Shown: positions 33,889-46,093 of the stretch, piece by piece | How the letters are laid out: each line of letters begins with the position of its first letter | Position numbering within the stretch: position 1 is the stretch's first letter | Assembly: GCF_020567375.1 (NCBI RefSeq) | Contig: NZ_JAJBZM010000001.1 | Coordinates: forward strand, 109,396 to 173,395 | Direction of reading: 5' to 3' | Source: Janibacter melonis | GTDB taxonomy: Bacteria; Actinomycetota; Actinomycetes; Actinomycetales; Dermatophilaceae | Length of the DNA: 64,000 bases | The notes under the pieces: generated by a model | What the model was told of the DNA's origin: nothing | Database searches by the model: none | Seen by the model: only the letters and a program-made list of their open reading frames with translations | Position numbers and translations under genes: made by a program

Positions 33889-35979
33889 ATGCGTCCCGTG
33901 ACCGATCTGCAGCGCACGGTGGCCCCCTTCCAGGTGGTCTCCGAGTTCGAGCCCGCCGGCGACCAGCCCGCGGCCATTGCCGAGCTGGCCCGCCGGGTCA
34001 ACGCGGGGGAGCAGGACGTCGTCCTCCTCGGCGCCACCGGCACCGGCAAGTCGGCGACGACGGCCTGGCTCATCGAGCAGATCCAGCGCCCGACGCTCGT
34101 CATGGCGCCGAACAAGACGCTCGCCGCCCAGCTGGCCAACGAGTTCCGCGAGCTGCTGCCCAACAACGCCGTCGAGTACTTCGTCAGCTACTACGACTAC
34201 TTCCAGCCCGAGGCCTACGTCCCGCAGTCGGACACGTACATCGAGAAGGACAGCTCGATCAACGAGGAGGTCGAGCGGCTGCGTCACTCGGCGACCAACA
34301 GCCTGCTCACCCGGCGTGACGTCGTGGTGGTCGCGTCGGTCTCGTGCATCTACGGCCTCGGCACCCCGCAGGAGTACGTCGACCGCATGGTCCGCCTGTC
34401 CGTCGGCGACCAGGTCGACCGCGACACCCTGCTGCGCCAGTTCGTCACGATGCAGTACACCCGCAACGACCTCGCCTTCACCCGCGGCACCTTCCGGGTG
34501 CGCGGGGACACCATCGAGATCATCCCGGTCTACGAGGAGCACGCGATCCGCATCGAGCTCTTCGGCGACGAGGTGGAGCGCGTCTACACCCTCCACCCGC
34601 TGACCGGCGAGGTGATCCGCGAGGAGCAGGAGATGTACGTCTTCCCGGCGACCCACTACGTCGCCGGGCCCGAGCGCATGGAGCGCGCGATCGTCGGCAT
34701 CGAGCACGAGCTCGAGGAGCAGCTCAAGGTCTTCGAGAGCCAGGGCAAGATGCTCGAGGCGCAGCGGTTGCGCATGCGCACGACGTACGACATCGAGATG
34801 ATGCGCCAGGTCGGCAGCTGCTCGGGCATCGAGAACTACTCGATGCACATCGACGGCCGCCAGCCCGGGTCCGCGCCGAACTGCCTGCTCGACTACTTCC
34901 CCGAGGACTTCGCACTCGTCATCGACGAGTCGCACGTCACCGTGCCCCAGATCGGCGCGATGTACGAGGGCGACGCCTCGCGCAAGCGCACCCTCGTCGA
35001 CCACGGCTTCCGGCTGCCGAGCGCCATGGACAACCGACCGCTGACGTGGGAGGAGTTCCTCGAGCGCACCGGTCAGACCGTCTACCTCTCGGCGACCCCC
35101 GGCGACTACGAGATGGCCAAGAGCGACGGCGTCGTCGAGCAGATCATCCGCCCGACCGGGCTCGTCGACCCCGAGATCGTCCTCAAGCCGACGAAGGGGC
35201 AGATCGACGACCTCCTCGACGAGATCCGCACCCGCACCGAGCGTGACGAGCGCGTGCTCGTCACGACGCTGACGAAGAAGATGGCCGAGGACCTCACCGA
35301 CTACCTCCTCGACAAGGGCGTGCGGGTGCGCTACCTGCACTCCGACATCGACACCCTGCGCCGCGTCGAGCTGCTGCGCGAGCTGCGGCTCGGCGAGTAC
35401 GACGTCCTCGTCGGCATCAACCTCCTGCGCGAGGGTCTCGACCTGCCCGAGGTCTCGCTCGTCGCCATCCTCGACGCCGACAAGGAGGGCTTCCTGCGCA
35501 GCAGCCGCTCGCTCATCCAGACGATCGGTCGCGCGGCGCGCAACGTCTCCGGTCAGGTGCACATGTACGCCGACAACATCACCGACTCGATGCAGCACGC
35601 GATCGACGAGACCCACCGGCGGCGCGAGAAGCAGATCGCCTACAACACCGAGCGCGGCATCGACCCGCAGCCGCTGCGCAAGAAGATCGCCGACATCACC
35701 GACATCCTGGGCCGTGAGGACGCCGACACCGACGCCCTCATCGGCTCGGGTCGCACCCAGTCGCGCGGCAAGACCTCGCGCAGCGCGAAGGGGGCGCCCG
35801 CCGGCGGCAACCGCGGCAAGGACCTGCCCAGCGGCGAGCTCGCCAGCCTCATCCAGGACCTCACCGACCAGATGCACCAGGCGGCGACCGACCTTCACTT
35901 CGAGCTCGCGGCCCGCCTGCGCGACGAGATCTCCGACCTCAAGAAGGAGCTGCGTCAGATGACGCAGGCGACCGGCTGA
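33889..35979 (+). CDS. uvrB: Excinuclease ABC subunit B
   Basis: A 696-aa nucleotide-excision-repair helicase-like protein. Walker A GATGTGKS is near residue 50, the damage-probing beta-hairpin [13 protein letters not shown] near residue 100, the DESH Walker B near 345, helicase motif [15 protein letters not shown] near 545, and the C-terminal UVR motif (about 650-690) that binds UvrC. UvrA loads it at lesions and UvrC then cuts. The ATG start agrees with the family N-terminus and with the leaderless promoter. A Ser/Lys-rich insert lies at about 615-645. Confidence 0.98.
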   Translation: MRPVTDLQRTVAPFQVVSEFEPAGDQPAAIAELARRVNAGEQDVVLLGATGTGKSATTAWLIEQIQRPTLVMAPNKTLAAQLANEFRELLPNNAVEYFVSYYDYFQPEAYVPQSDTYIEKDSSINEEVERLRHSATNSLLTRRDVVVVASVSCIYGLGTPQEYVDRMVRLSVGDQVDRDTLLRQFVTMQYTRNDLAFTRGTFRVRGDTIEIIPVYEEHAIRIELFGDEVERVYTLHPLTGEVIREEQEMYVFPATHYVAGPERMERAIVGIEHELEEQLKVFESQGKMLEAQRLRMRTTYDIEMMRQVGSCSGIENYSMHIDGRQPGSAPNCLLDYFPEDFALVIDESHVTVPQIGAMYEGDASRKRTLVDHGFRLPSAMDNRPLTWEEFLERTGQTVYLSATPGDYEMAKSDGVVEQIIRPTGLVDPEIVLKPTKGQIDDLLDEIRTRTERDERVLVTTLTKKMAEDLTDYLLDKGVRVRYLHSDIDTLRRVELLRELRLGEYDVLVGINLLREGLDLPEVSLVAILDADKEGFLRSSRSLIQTIGRAARNVSGQVHMYADNITDSMQHAIDETHRRREKQIAYNTERGIDPQPLRKKIADITDILGREDADTDALIGSGRTQSRGKTSRSAKGAPAGGNRGKDLPSGELASLIQDLTDQMHQAATDLHFELAARLRDEISDLKKELRQMTQATG

Positions 35980-36001
35980 GGGGACTTCGCACAGGTGAGC
36001 C

Positions 36002-36020
36002 GGGCCCGACCGTCGGGCCC
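36002..36020. terminator. Possible uvrB terminator hairpin
   Basis: GGGCCCGAC and GTCGGGCCC form a perfect 9-bp inverted repeat around one base, 22 bp after the uvrB stop. No U-rich tail follows, so the call is tentative. Confidence 0.4.
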
Positions 36021-36074
36021 ACGGGGTGGGCTCCGGTCGTCACGGGCCCGACGCATCTGCGACGATGGTCTGCG

Positions 36075-36177
36075 CGGAGGGGAGTATCCCCACGCGGTGT
36101 CCTCGTCAGCACGGCACCTCGGCCCCCTTCGGCCGGGAGGCCCGGGGTACCGGCCCCTGGGTGGGAGAGACCTCCGG
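36075..36177 (+). ncRNA. yybP-ykoY manganese-sensing riboswitch upstream of terC
   Basis: The stretch begins with a CGGAGG arm followed by GGGGAGTA, the hallmark L1 sequence of the yybP-ykoY family. It continues with the GTCAGCAC internal segment and closes with GAGAGACC and CCTCCG, which pairs with the first arm (36075-36080 with 36171-36176). These riboswitches bind Mn2+ and commonly precede TerC/Alx membrane proteins, as here (about 98 nt before the terC ATG). Called by eye; a covariance-model search would settle it. Confidence 0.75.
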
Positions 36178-36274
36178 ACATGACCGAACCCTGTCCGGAA
36201 GGCGACCCCAGCACGTGACATCGATCCCCGCCAGCATCCCTGGCATCGCACCGAGCATCATCAGCGGCGGCACC

Positions 36275-37258
36275 ATGGACGTGCCGACCTGGGTCTGGCT
36301 CCTCACCCTCGGCGTGGCCGCAGCGGTGCTGATGTTCGACGTCGTCCTCATCGCTCGCCGGCCGCACGTGCCGTCGAACAAGGAGGTCGGCACGACCCTC
36401 GCCGTGTACGTCTCGGCCGCCATCCTCTTCGGCCTGGGCATCTGGTGGGCCGAGGGCAGCACCCGCGCGGGTGAGTTCTACGCCGGCTGGCTCACCGAGT
36501 ACTCGTTGTCGATCGACAACCTCTTCATCTTCCTCATCATCATGGCGAGCTTCCAGGTGCCGGCGAAGTACCAGCAGATCGCCCTCATGTGGGGCATCAT
36601 CATCGCCATCGTGCTGCGCACGATCTTCATCTTCGTCGGCGCCGCGGCGATCAACCGCTTCTCCTGGGTCTTCTACATCTTCGGCGCCTTTCTCATCTAC
36701 ACGGCGATCAAGCTCGCGGTGCAGAAGGACGACGACGACGAGGAGTTCGAGGAGAACCGTTTCCTCAAGTACATGGAGAAGACGATCCCCTCCACCAAGG
36801 AGTGGAGCGCGAAGGTCTTCACCAAGGAGAACGGCAAGCGGGTCGCCACCCCGATCTTCTTCGTCATCCTCGCGCTGGGCATGACCGACCTGCTCTTCGC
36901 GCTGGACTCCATCCCGGCGATCTACGGCCTGACCAAGGAGCCGTACATCGTCCTCACGGCCAACCTCTTCGCCCTCATGGGTCTGCGGCAGCTGTACTTC
37001 CTCATCGGTGGTCTGCTGAAGAAGCTCGTCTACCTGAGCATCGGCCTGGCGGTGCTGCTCGCCTTCATCGGCGTCAAGCTCATCCTCCACGCCCTGCACG
37101 AGAACGAGCTGCCCTTCATCAACGGCGGCGAGCACATCCCGGTCCCCGAGATCCCGATCTCGGTCTCCCTGGGCGCCATCGTCGTCATCCTCGGCATCAC
37201 GACCGTCGCGAGCCTGCTGAAGACCCGCAAGGACGAGCGTCAGGGCGTCGAGAGCTGA
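36275..37258 (+). CDS. terC: TerC/Alx-family membrane protein, probable Mn2+ exporter
   Basis: A 327-aa protein with about eight or nine helices. The two family motifs with membrane-embedded acidic residues are SLSIDNLFIFLII near residue 75 and LFALDSIPAIYGL near residue 210. TerC/Alx proteins export Mn2+ or help metal-loaded secreted proteins fold. The ATG at 36275 matches the usual family N-terminus (VPTWVWL); an in-frame GTG at 36215 is an alternative, and longer frames overlap the riboswitch and are rejected. Expression should rise with Mn2+ through the upstream riboswitch. Confidence 0.92.
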   Translation: MDVPTWVWLLTLGVAAAVLMFDVVLIARRPHVPSNKEVGTTLAVYVSAAILFGLGIWWAEGSTRAGEFYAGWLTEYSLSIDNLFIFLIIMASFQVPAKYQQIALMWGIIIAIVLRTIFIFVGAAAINRFSWVFYIFGAFLIYTAIKLAVQKDDDDEEFEENRFLKYMEKTIPSTKEWSAKVFTKENGKRVATPIFFVILALGMTDLLFALDSIPAIYGLTKEPYIVLTANLFALMGLRQLYFLIGGLLKKLVYLSIGLAVLLAFIGVKLILHALHENELPFINGGEHIPVPEIPISVSLGAIVVILGITTVASLLKTRKDERQGVES

Positions 37259-37270
37259 CCCGCCCCACCC

Positions 37271-37501
37271 GTCACCAGTTTCTCGGGTGACCCGATAAAC
37301 CCCGGCTCAGCATGGGTAAGGAACTCGTGCTGAGCCGGGGTTTGTCATGTCGAGCGCGCGAGGAGGTGGGTGCGGACGCCCGACGCTGGAGCTCACCTGC
37401 CAGCGAGCCTCACCGGTCACCAGTTTCTCGGGTGACCCGATAAACCCCGGCTCGGCAAGAGAAAGAAACTCGTGCGAAGCCGGGGTTTGTCATGTCGAGC
37501 G
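37271..37501. repeat. Two copies of an 86-nt double-hairpin intergenic repeat
   Basis: Copies at 37271-37356 and 37416-37501, 145 bp apart start to start. Each begins GTCACC-N9-GGTGAC (small hairpin), then CGATAAACCCCGGCTC and ends GCCGGGGTTTGTCATGTCGAGCG (large hairpin). Copy 1 has perfect 16-nt arms (37297-37312 and 37328-37343); copy 2 has shorter arms and a different loop. Copy 1 follows the terC stop and can act as its terminator. Loops differ while flanks are conserved, as in REP/MITE-like elements. Confidence 0.85.
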
Positions 37502-37539
37502 GACGAAGGGGGAGGGGCCCGCCCGACCGAGCGAAGGGG

Positions 37540-37595
37540 AAGGAACTCACCTGTCCGGCCGAGGGGGAGCGAGCCCATCTGTCCGACCGAAGGGG
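37540..37595 (+). repeat. Two tandem 28-nt degenerate repeats
   Basis: Units 37540-37567 and 37568-37595 agree at 21 of 28 positions; the shared core is CTGTCCG-C-CGA-GGGG. A third, more decayed unit may lie just before (37518-37539). They fill most of the rest of the 382-bp gap between terC and the EamA gene, together with several CGAAGGGG motifs. No ORF, promoter or RNA gene is evident in that gap. Confidence 0.6.
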
Positions 37596-37640
37596 CAGGC
37601 GGACCGACCCGGCGACGGGCACCCCCTTCGCCCGGGACGG

Positions 37641-38531
37641 CTAGGCGCCGGTCTCGGTGAGGTGGGCGGGGGTCTCGCCCTCGGAGCGCTCCCGAGGTCG
37701 GCCGAGGACGAGGACGCTGGCGACGACGACGAGCGACATGCCGACGAGCTGCGGCCCTGAGAGGACCTGGCCGAGGACGACGAGGCCCGCGAGGGCCGCG
37801 ACCGCAGGCTCGAGGCTGAGCAGGATCCCGAAGACCGTCGCGCTCATCCGACGCAGCGCGAGCAGCTCCAGCGAGTACGGCAGCACCGAGCTGAGCAGCG
37901 CCAGGCCCAGCCCCTTGAGCAGGTGCTCCGCGGTGACCGTGTGCCACCCGAGGGCACCCGCGGGCAGCACGACGACCATGGCGACGACCATGGCCAGGCT
38001 CAGCCCGTCGAGCCGGTCGAAGACGGCGCCGGTCCGTGAAGAGCACACGATGTACGCCGCCCAGAAGCCTCCCGCGAGCAGGGCGAGACCGATGCCCCGC
38101 CAGCTGAGCTCGGACAGCGGCAGGTGGGTGACCTCGGAGACGAGGACGACGCCGACCGCCGCGACGGCGACCGCACCGAGGTCACGGACGCGGCGCGACC
38201 CGGCAGCGGCGAGGAGCAGCGGGCCGACGAACTCGAAGGTCACGGCGACCCCGATCGGCAGGTAGGCCAGCGAGGCGTAGAAGGCCCAGTTCATCCCGCC
38301 GAGCGCGACACCGAAGAGCAGCACGGTGCGCCAGGCTGCGGGGGAGTGGCCGAGCAGGCGGGGCCGGGCGAGGACGAGCATGATCGCCGCGGCGAAGACG
38401 AGGCGCAGGAGCACGGACGTGCTCGCGCCGACCTCGGGGACGAGGGTCGCGGCAAGGGCCCCGCCGAACTGGACGGACAGGACCCCGCCGAGGACGAGGA
38501 GAGGTGCCGGGACGGCGTCGGCGCGGCTCAC
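37641..38531 (-). CDS. EamA/DMT-family exporter (RhtA-like)
   Basis: A 296-aa protein with ten hydrophobic helices in two EamA repeats (about residues 9-135 and 150-280). The helix-end motif SVLPYSLELLALRRMSATVFGILLSLEPAVAAL strongly resembles RhtA-type threonine/homoserine exporters. The GTG at 38531 overlaps the stop of the upstream MBL gene (GTGA), which I prefer to the TTG at 38549. It is co-transcribed with the MBL hydrolase. The exported metabolite is unknown; amino acids are the best guess. Confidence 0.87.
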   Translation of the reverse strand: MSRADAVPAPLLVLGGVLSVQFGGALAATLVPEVGASTSVLLRLVFAAAIMLVLARPRLLGHSPAAWRTVLLFGVALGGMNWAFYASLAYLPIGVAVTFEFVGPLLLAAAGSRRVRDLGAVAVAAVGVVLVSEVTHLPLSELSWRGIGLALLAGGFWAAYIVCSSRTGAVFDRLDGLSLAMVVAMVVVLPAGALGWHTVTAEHLLKGLGLALLSSVLPYSLELLALRRMSATVFGILLSLEPAVAALAGLVVLGQVLSGPQLVGMSLVVVASVLVLGRPRERSEGETPAHLTETGA

Positions 38532-39214
38532 CAGCCCCGCTCGCGCCAATCGTCGAGGTGGGGCCGCTCGGCACCGATCGTCGAGTCGGCACCGTGCCCG
38601 GGGTAGAAGTGCGTGTCGTCGTCGTAGACCCCGAAGAGCCGCTCGACGACGTCGCCGTAGAGCAGCTCGAAGCTCTGCCCCTCCATCTTCGTGTTGCCCA
38701 CCCCGCCGGGGAAGAGCGTGTCGCCGGTGAAGAGGTGGGTCGAGCCCTGCGGGTCGCGGTAGGCCAGGGCGACCGAGCCGGGGGTGTGCCCGCGCAGGTG
38801 CGAGACCTCGAGCACGACGTCGCCGAAGCGCACCTCGTCGCCATGGCGCAGCAGGTGGTCGGGGGCCACGGGCAGCCCGACGGCGTCGTCGACGCCGGCG
38901 TAGGTCTCGGCGCCGGTCTCACGGGCCACCTCGGGCAGGGCCCGGTGGTGGTCCCAGTGCTGGTGGGTCGTCACGAGGTGCCCGAGCGAGCCCCCGCCGA
39001 GCGCGACGAGCGCGAGGCAGCGCTCGGCCTCGTCGGCGGCGTCGACGAGCAGCTGCTCGCCGGTCGAGCGGCAGGTGAGCAGGTAGACGTTGTTGTGCAT
39101 CTGCGACACCGACATCTTGCGGATCGTCAGCGCCGGCAGCTCGCGCACGTGCACGGGCCCGCCCGGGGTGACCTCGCCGGTGTACTCGTGGGTCTCGGTC
39201 AGCGTCTCGCTCAT
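38528..39214 (-). CDS. MBL-fold metallo-hydrolase (glyoxalase II-like)
   Basis: A 228-aa protein with the binuclear metal motif THQHWDHH (HxHxDH) near residue 83, a second His in [11 protein letters not shown], the bridging Asp in [10 protein letters not shown] and a C-terminal PGHG His. This is the standard MBL/glyoxalase II layout. Substrate unknown: a thioester or lactone hydrolase is likely. TAGCGT sits 6 nt before the ATG, predicting a leaderless mRNA. First gene of a two-gene operon with the EamA exporter. Confidence 0.87.
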   Translation of the reverse strand: MSETLTETHEYTGEVTPGGPVHVRELPALTIRKMSVSQMHNNVYLLTCRSTGEQLLVDAADEAERCLALVALGGGSLGHLVTTHQHWDHHRALPEVARETGAETYAGVDDAVGLPVAPDHLLRHGDEVRFGDVVLEVSHLRGHTPGSVALAYRDPQGSTHLFTGDTLFPGGVGNTKMEGQSFELLYGDVVERLFGVYDDDTHFYPGHGADSTIGAERPHLDDWRERGW

Positions 39215-39303
39215 GGCGGCACGCTACCGCCGCCCGCCCGGCCGTGGGACCGGGCGTCCGGCGCCCGCCCTGCCGGGCCGAGGACCCGGGCGAAGGGGGA
39301 GCC

Positions 39304-41097
39304 TCAGGCGGTCGCGGTGGCCCGGGCCTTCGCGTCGGCGAGGTGGTAGGCCGCGCCGATGAGGGTGAGGTGCGAGAAGGCCTGGGGGAAGTTGCCCGCC
39401 TGCCTGTCGTGCTCGGTGTCGTACTCCTCCGCGACGAGGCCGACGTCGTTGAGCAGCCCGACGAGCCGGCCCATGAGCTCCTCGGCCCGCTCCACCTGGC
39501 CGGTCACCGCGAGCGCGCTGACGAGCCACCACGAGCAGGCGAGGAAGGGGTGCTCGTCGCCGGCGAGCCCGTCGACACCGGTCTCCGTGCGGTAGCGCAG
39601 GAGGAATCCGCCGCGCATGAGGTCGTGCTCGACCGCCGCGATCGTGCCGTGCACCCGCGGGTCCTCCGGCGGCAGGAAGCCGACGAGCGGGATGAGCAGC
39701 AGCGAGGCGTCGACCTCGTCGGTGTCGTAGTGCTGGGTGAAGGTCTGGCGCTCCTCGCTCCACCCCCGCTCGCACACCTCGGCGTGCACGCGGTCGCGCA
39801 GCGTCCGCCAGGTCTCGACGTCGCCGCTCAGCCCGTGCTCCTCGACGGCGCGGATGGCGCGGTCGAAGGCGGCCCAGACCATGACCCGGCTGTGGGTGAA
39901 GTGCCGCAGCGGGCCGCGGATCTCCCACAGCCCGTTGTCCGGCTCGTCCCAGTGGGTGGCCAGGGTGTCGACGAGGGCCCGCTGGATGGCCCAGGACTGG
40001 TGCGACTCCTCGAGCCCGAGCTCGCGGGCGTCCTCCAGGGCGATCATCACCTCGCCGAGGACGTCGGTCTGCTTCTGGTCGACGGCCCCGTTGCCGATGC
40101 GCACCGGCCGGCTGCCCGCGTACCCGGGCAGGTGGTCGAGCTCGCGCTCGGGCAGCTCGCGGCCGCCGTCGACCGCGTACATGATCTGCATGTCCTCGGG
40201 GTCGCCGGCGACGGCACGCACGAGCCAGTCGCGCCACAGCTTCGCCGTGCCGACGTAGCCCGACTGCAGGAGCGCCTCGAGGGTGAGCGAGGCGTCACGC
40301 AGCCAGCAGTAGCGGTAGTCCCAGTTGCGCACCCCGCCGAAGTCCTCGGGCAGGCTCGTCGTCGGCGCCGCGACGATGCCGCCGCGACGGGTGTCGGTGA
40401 GCAGGCGCAGCACGAGCAGCGAGCGGACGACGGCCTCGCGGTGCGGCCCTTCGTAGGTGCACCGGCTCGCCCACTCGCTCGACCGCGCGACGGTCGCCTC
40501 GACCCGTCCGCCGACGTCGAGCGCCGGGGGCACCTGCTTCCACGACGAGAACCACGTGAGCGTGAAGTCCAGCGTCTCGCCCGCGCGCACCTCGAAGCGG
40601 TCGCGGTGGTGGTGGTCGTCGGGGTGCGGCAGCCGGCTGCCGCGCAGGACGAGCATGTCGGGCCCGGCGATCGCCGTGAGGAGGTCGTCGCCGTGGTGCG
40701 TCGTGTGGGTCACCCACGGGGTGACCTTGCCGTAGGCGAAGCGCACGACCCACTCGTGCTCCATCTCGACGGTGCCGGACACCCCTTCGACCCGGCGGAT
40801 GATGTCGGCCCGGTTGTCGCCGAGCGGCATGAGATCGGTCACCCGGACGGTCCCGGACGCCGTCTCGTGGGTCGTCTCGAGGACGAAGGAGTCGCCGCGA
40901 TAGCTGCGCGTGGTGCGCGCCTCGCCGACCGGGCCGATGAGCCAGCGGCCGTGCTCGGGGGTGCCGAGCAGCGCGGTGAAGCACGACGGCGAGTCGAAGC
41001 GGGGGAAGCAGAGCCAGTCGATCGACCCCCCGCGGCTGACGAGGGCGACGGTCTCGGTGTCGCCGATGACGGCGTACTCCTCGATCGGTGTGCTCAT
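39304..41097 (-). CDS. Glycoside hydrolase family 15 (trehalase/glucoamylase-like)
   Basis: A 597-aa cytoplasmic enzyme. The N-terminal beta-sandwich begins [32 protein letters not shown], highly typical of actinobacterial GH15 proteins. The (alpha/alpha)6 catalytic barrel has [20 protein letters not shown] near residue 275, including the catalytic-acid region, and LVEE-type residues near the C-terminus. Mycobacterial relatives are trehalases, so trehalose or small alpha-glucans are the likely substrates. TAGGGT lies 6 nt before the ATG, with the same 12-nt stretch as at uvrC; leaderless start predicted. Divergent from uvrA with 75 bp between starts. Confidence 0.88.
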   Translation of the reverse strand: MSTPIEEYAVIGDTETVALVSRGGSIDWLCFPRFDSPSCFTALLGTPEHGRWLIGPVGEARTTRSYRGDSFVLETTHETASGTVRVTDLMPLGDNRADIIRRVEGVSGTVEMEHEWVVRFAYGKVTPWVTHTTHHGDDLLTAIAGPDMLVLRGSRLPHPDDHHHRDRFEVRAGETLDFTLTWFSSWKQVPPALDVGGRVEATVARSSEWASRCTYEGPHREAVVRSLLVLRLLTDTRRGGIVAAPTTSLPEDFGGVRNWDYRYCWLRDASLTLEALLQSGYVGTAKLWRDWLVRAVAGDPEDMQIMYAVDGGRELPERELDHLPGYAGSRPVRIGNGAVDQKQTDVLGEVMIALEDARELGLEESHQSWAIQRALVDTLATHWDEPDNGLWEIRGPLRHFTHSRVMVWAAFDRAIRAVEEHGLSGDVETWRTLRDRVHAEVCERGWSEERQTFTQHYDTDEVDASLLLIPLVGFLPPEDPRVHGTIAAVEHDLMRGGFLLRYRTETGVDGLAGDEHPFLACSWWLVSALAVTGQVERAEELMGRLVGLLNDVGLVAEEYDTEHDRQAGNFPQAFSHLTLIGAAYHLADAKARATATA

Positions 41098-41142
41098 CCG
41101 CTCACCCTACGGGGGGCCGCCGAGGGGGCCGCAGACGCAACG

Positions 41143-41165
41143 CTGTCGGTGGCGAGACATAAAGT
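41143..41165 (+). promoter_or_regulatory. RecA-independent (PafBC-type) DNA-damage promoter of uvrA
   Basis: CTGTCGGTG (41143-41151), exactly 8 nt, then TAAAGT (41160-41165). It fits the RecA-NDp consensus tTGTCRGTG-N8-TAnnnT with one mismatch in a weak position. The GTG start follows after 7 nt. Confidence 0.82.
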
Positions 41166-41172
41166 TGTGGCC

Positions 41173-44364
<3,192 letters not shown>

Positions 44365-44406
44365 CCCCGCCTCGTCACGACCGCCCGGACCCGACCAGCG
44401 GGCACG

Positions 44407-44447
44407 ACGACGGGGCCCCACCGGATGATCCGGTGGGGCCCCGTCGT
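44407..44447. terminator. Bidirectional terminator between uvrA and livF
   Basis: Perfect 19-nt arms (44407-44425 and 44429-44447) around a 3-nt loop, starting ACGACGGGGCCCC. It lies between convergent uvrA and the liv operon. Confidence 0.85.
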
Positions 44448-44462
44448 CAGCGGTGCGGGTGC

Positions 44463-45176
44463 TCAGTCCTCGCCGAGGTAGGCCTTGCGCACCTCGTCGC
44501 TCGTCAGCAGCTCCTCGCCGGTGCCCTCGGTGACGATCTTGCCGACCTCGAGCACGTAGCCCTTCGTCGCGATCTTCAGGGCGGCCCGGGCGTTCTGCTC
44601 GACGAGCAGGATCGTCGTGCCCTGCTCCTGCAGGGTCGTCACCGTGCTCATGATGCGCTTCATCATCAACGGCGACAGACCCATCGAGGGCTCGTCGAGC
44701 ATGAGCAGCTTGGGGCGGCTCATCATCGCCCGGCCCATGGCGAGCATCTGCTGCTCGCCGCCGGAGAAGGTGCCCGCCGGCTGCTTCGAGCGCTCCCCGA
44801 GGATGGGGAAGAGCTCGTAGGCGGCCTTGAGGTCCTTGCGGATGCCGTCGTCCTTGCGCCCGTAGGCACCGAGGAGGAGGTTCTCCTCGACGCTCATCCG
44901 GGGGAAGATCCGCCGGCCCTCGGGGGAGTGGGCCAGGCCCAGACCCACGATGTCGTGCGCGGGCACGGTGGAGATGTCCTGACCCTGGTAGAGGATCTGG
45001 CCAGCCACCGGGCGCAGCAGGCCCGAGATCGTGCGCAGCGTCGTCGTCTTGCCGGCACCGTTGGTGCCGATGAGCGAGACGACGTCGCCCTCGTCGACGG
45101 TGAAGGAGATGCCCTTGACCGCCTGGATCTTGCCGTAGGCGACCTTGAGGTCCTTGACCTCGAGCATGGGGCTCAT
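44463..45176 (-). CDS. livF: Branched-chain amino acid ABC transporter ATP-binding protein LivF
   Basis: A 237-aa ATPase. Walker A GTNGAGKTT near residue 38, Q-loop SPEGRRIFPRMSVEEN, signature TFSGGEQQMLAMGRA and Walker B LLMLDEPSMGL, all typical of LivF. It energises the LivHM permease together with LivG. ATG overlaps the LivG stop (ATGA). An internal ATG nine bases later (MLEVKDLKV) is a possible alternative start. Last gene of livKHMGF. Confidence 0.95.
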   Translation of the reverse strand: MSPMLEVKDLKVAYGKIQAVKGISFTVDEGDVVSLIGTNGAGKTTTLRTISGLLRPVAGQILYQGQDISTVPAHDIVGLGLAHSPEGRRIFPRMSVEENLLLGAYGRKDDGIRKDLKAAYELFPILGERSKQPAGTFSGGEQQMLAMGRAMMSRPKLLMLDEPSMGLSPLMMKRIMSTVTTLQEQGTTILLVEQNARAALKIATKGYVLEVGKIVTEGTGEELLTSDEVRKAYLGED

Positions 45177-46093
45177 CGGCGCTCCTCCTCGGGCTCGTGC
45201 CCCTCGTTCTGCTCGGGCAGCTCGCCCTCGGCGCGCAGCACCTCGATCTCCTCGTCGGTGAGGTCGGACGTGTCGATCTCGTCGTCGTCCGCACCGCCGA
45301 TGTAGGCCTCGATGACGCGCGGGTCGGACTGGACCTCACCGGGGGAGCCCTCGATGAGGGTCTCGCCCCGGACCAGGCAGAGCACCCGGTCGCAGAGGTT
45401 GAAGATGAACCGCATGTCGTGCTCGATGACGACGACGGCCATGCCGAGGTCGCGGATCCGGAAGATGAGGTGCATCGCCTCTTCCGTCTCCTTGGGGTTC
45501 ATGCCCGCCGTCGGCTCGTCGAGCAGGATGACCTGCGGGTCGGTCGCCAGGGCGCGCGCGATCTCGAGCTTGCGCTGCTCGCCGTAGGGCAGGTTGCGCG
45601 CGAGGCTCTCCGCCTTGTGGTCGAGCCCGACGAAGTCGAGCAGCTCGTGCGCGCGACGCAGGCTCTCCGCCTCCTCCTTGCGGAACTTCGGTCCCCGGAT
45701 GATCGACGTGAAGGCCATCGAGGTCGTGCGGCAGTACCGCCCGACCATGACGTTCTCGAGCGCCGTCATGTTGTTGAAGAGCCGGATGTTCTGGAAGGTG
45801 CGCGCCATGCCGGCGGTGACGACCTCACGGGGTCGCGGCGGGAGCCGCTTGCCCTGGAGGGTCACCTCGCCCGAGGTGGGCTTGTACATGCCGGTGAGGC
45901 AGTTGAAGAAGGTCGTCTTGCCGGCACCGTTGGGTCCGATGAGACCGACGATCTCGCCCTCGTGGACGGTGAAGGAGACGTTGTTCACGGCCGTGAGACC
46001 GCCGAACCTCATGACGATGTCGCGCGCCTCGAGCACGACCTCGCCGGTCTCGGCGGGGGTGCGCTGCGGAGTGTCGCTCACGGTGGTGCTCAT
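45173..46093 (-). CDS. livG: Branched-chain amino acid ABC transporter ATP-binding protein LivG
   Basis: A 306-aa ATPase with Walker A GPNGAGKTTFFN near residue 53, Q-loop ARTFQNIRLFNNMT, the LivG-type signature LPYGEQRKLEIARAL and Walker B VILLDEPTAGMNP. About 40 residues extend past the normal LivG end in an acidic tail (ADDDEIDTSDLTDEEIEVL) not needed for ATPase activity. ATGA overlaps on both sides with livM and livF. Confidence 0.95.
   Translation of the reverse strand: MSTTVSDTPQRTPAETGEVVLEARDIVMRFGGLTAVNNVSFTVHEGEIVGLIGPNGAGKTTFFNCLTGMYKPTSGEVTLQGKRLPPRPREVVTAGMARTFQNIRLFNNMTALENVMVGRYCRTTSMAFTSIIRGPKFRKEEAESLRRAHELLDFVGLDHKAESLARNLPYGEQRKLEIARALATDPQVILLDEPTAGMNPKETEEAMHLIFRIRDLGMAVVVIEHDMRFIFNLCDRVLCLVRGETLIEGSPGEVQSDPRVIEAYIGGADDDEIDTSDLTDEEIEVLRAEGELPEQNEGHEPEEERR

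Noticed and set aside
36026-36274. Upstream extension of terC by 83 codons
   Set aside because: It overlaps the riboswitch and has no membrane or domain character; the ATG at 36275 starts the conserved family sequence.
37540-37595. 28-nt repeats as a possible CRISPR array
   Set aside because: The units are adjacent without spacers, only 75% identical, and no cas gene is near.
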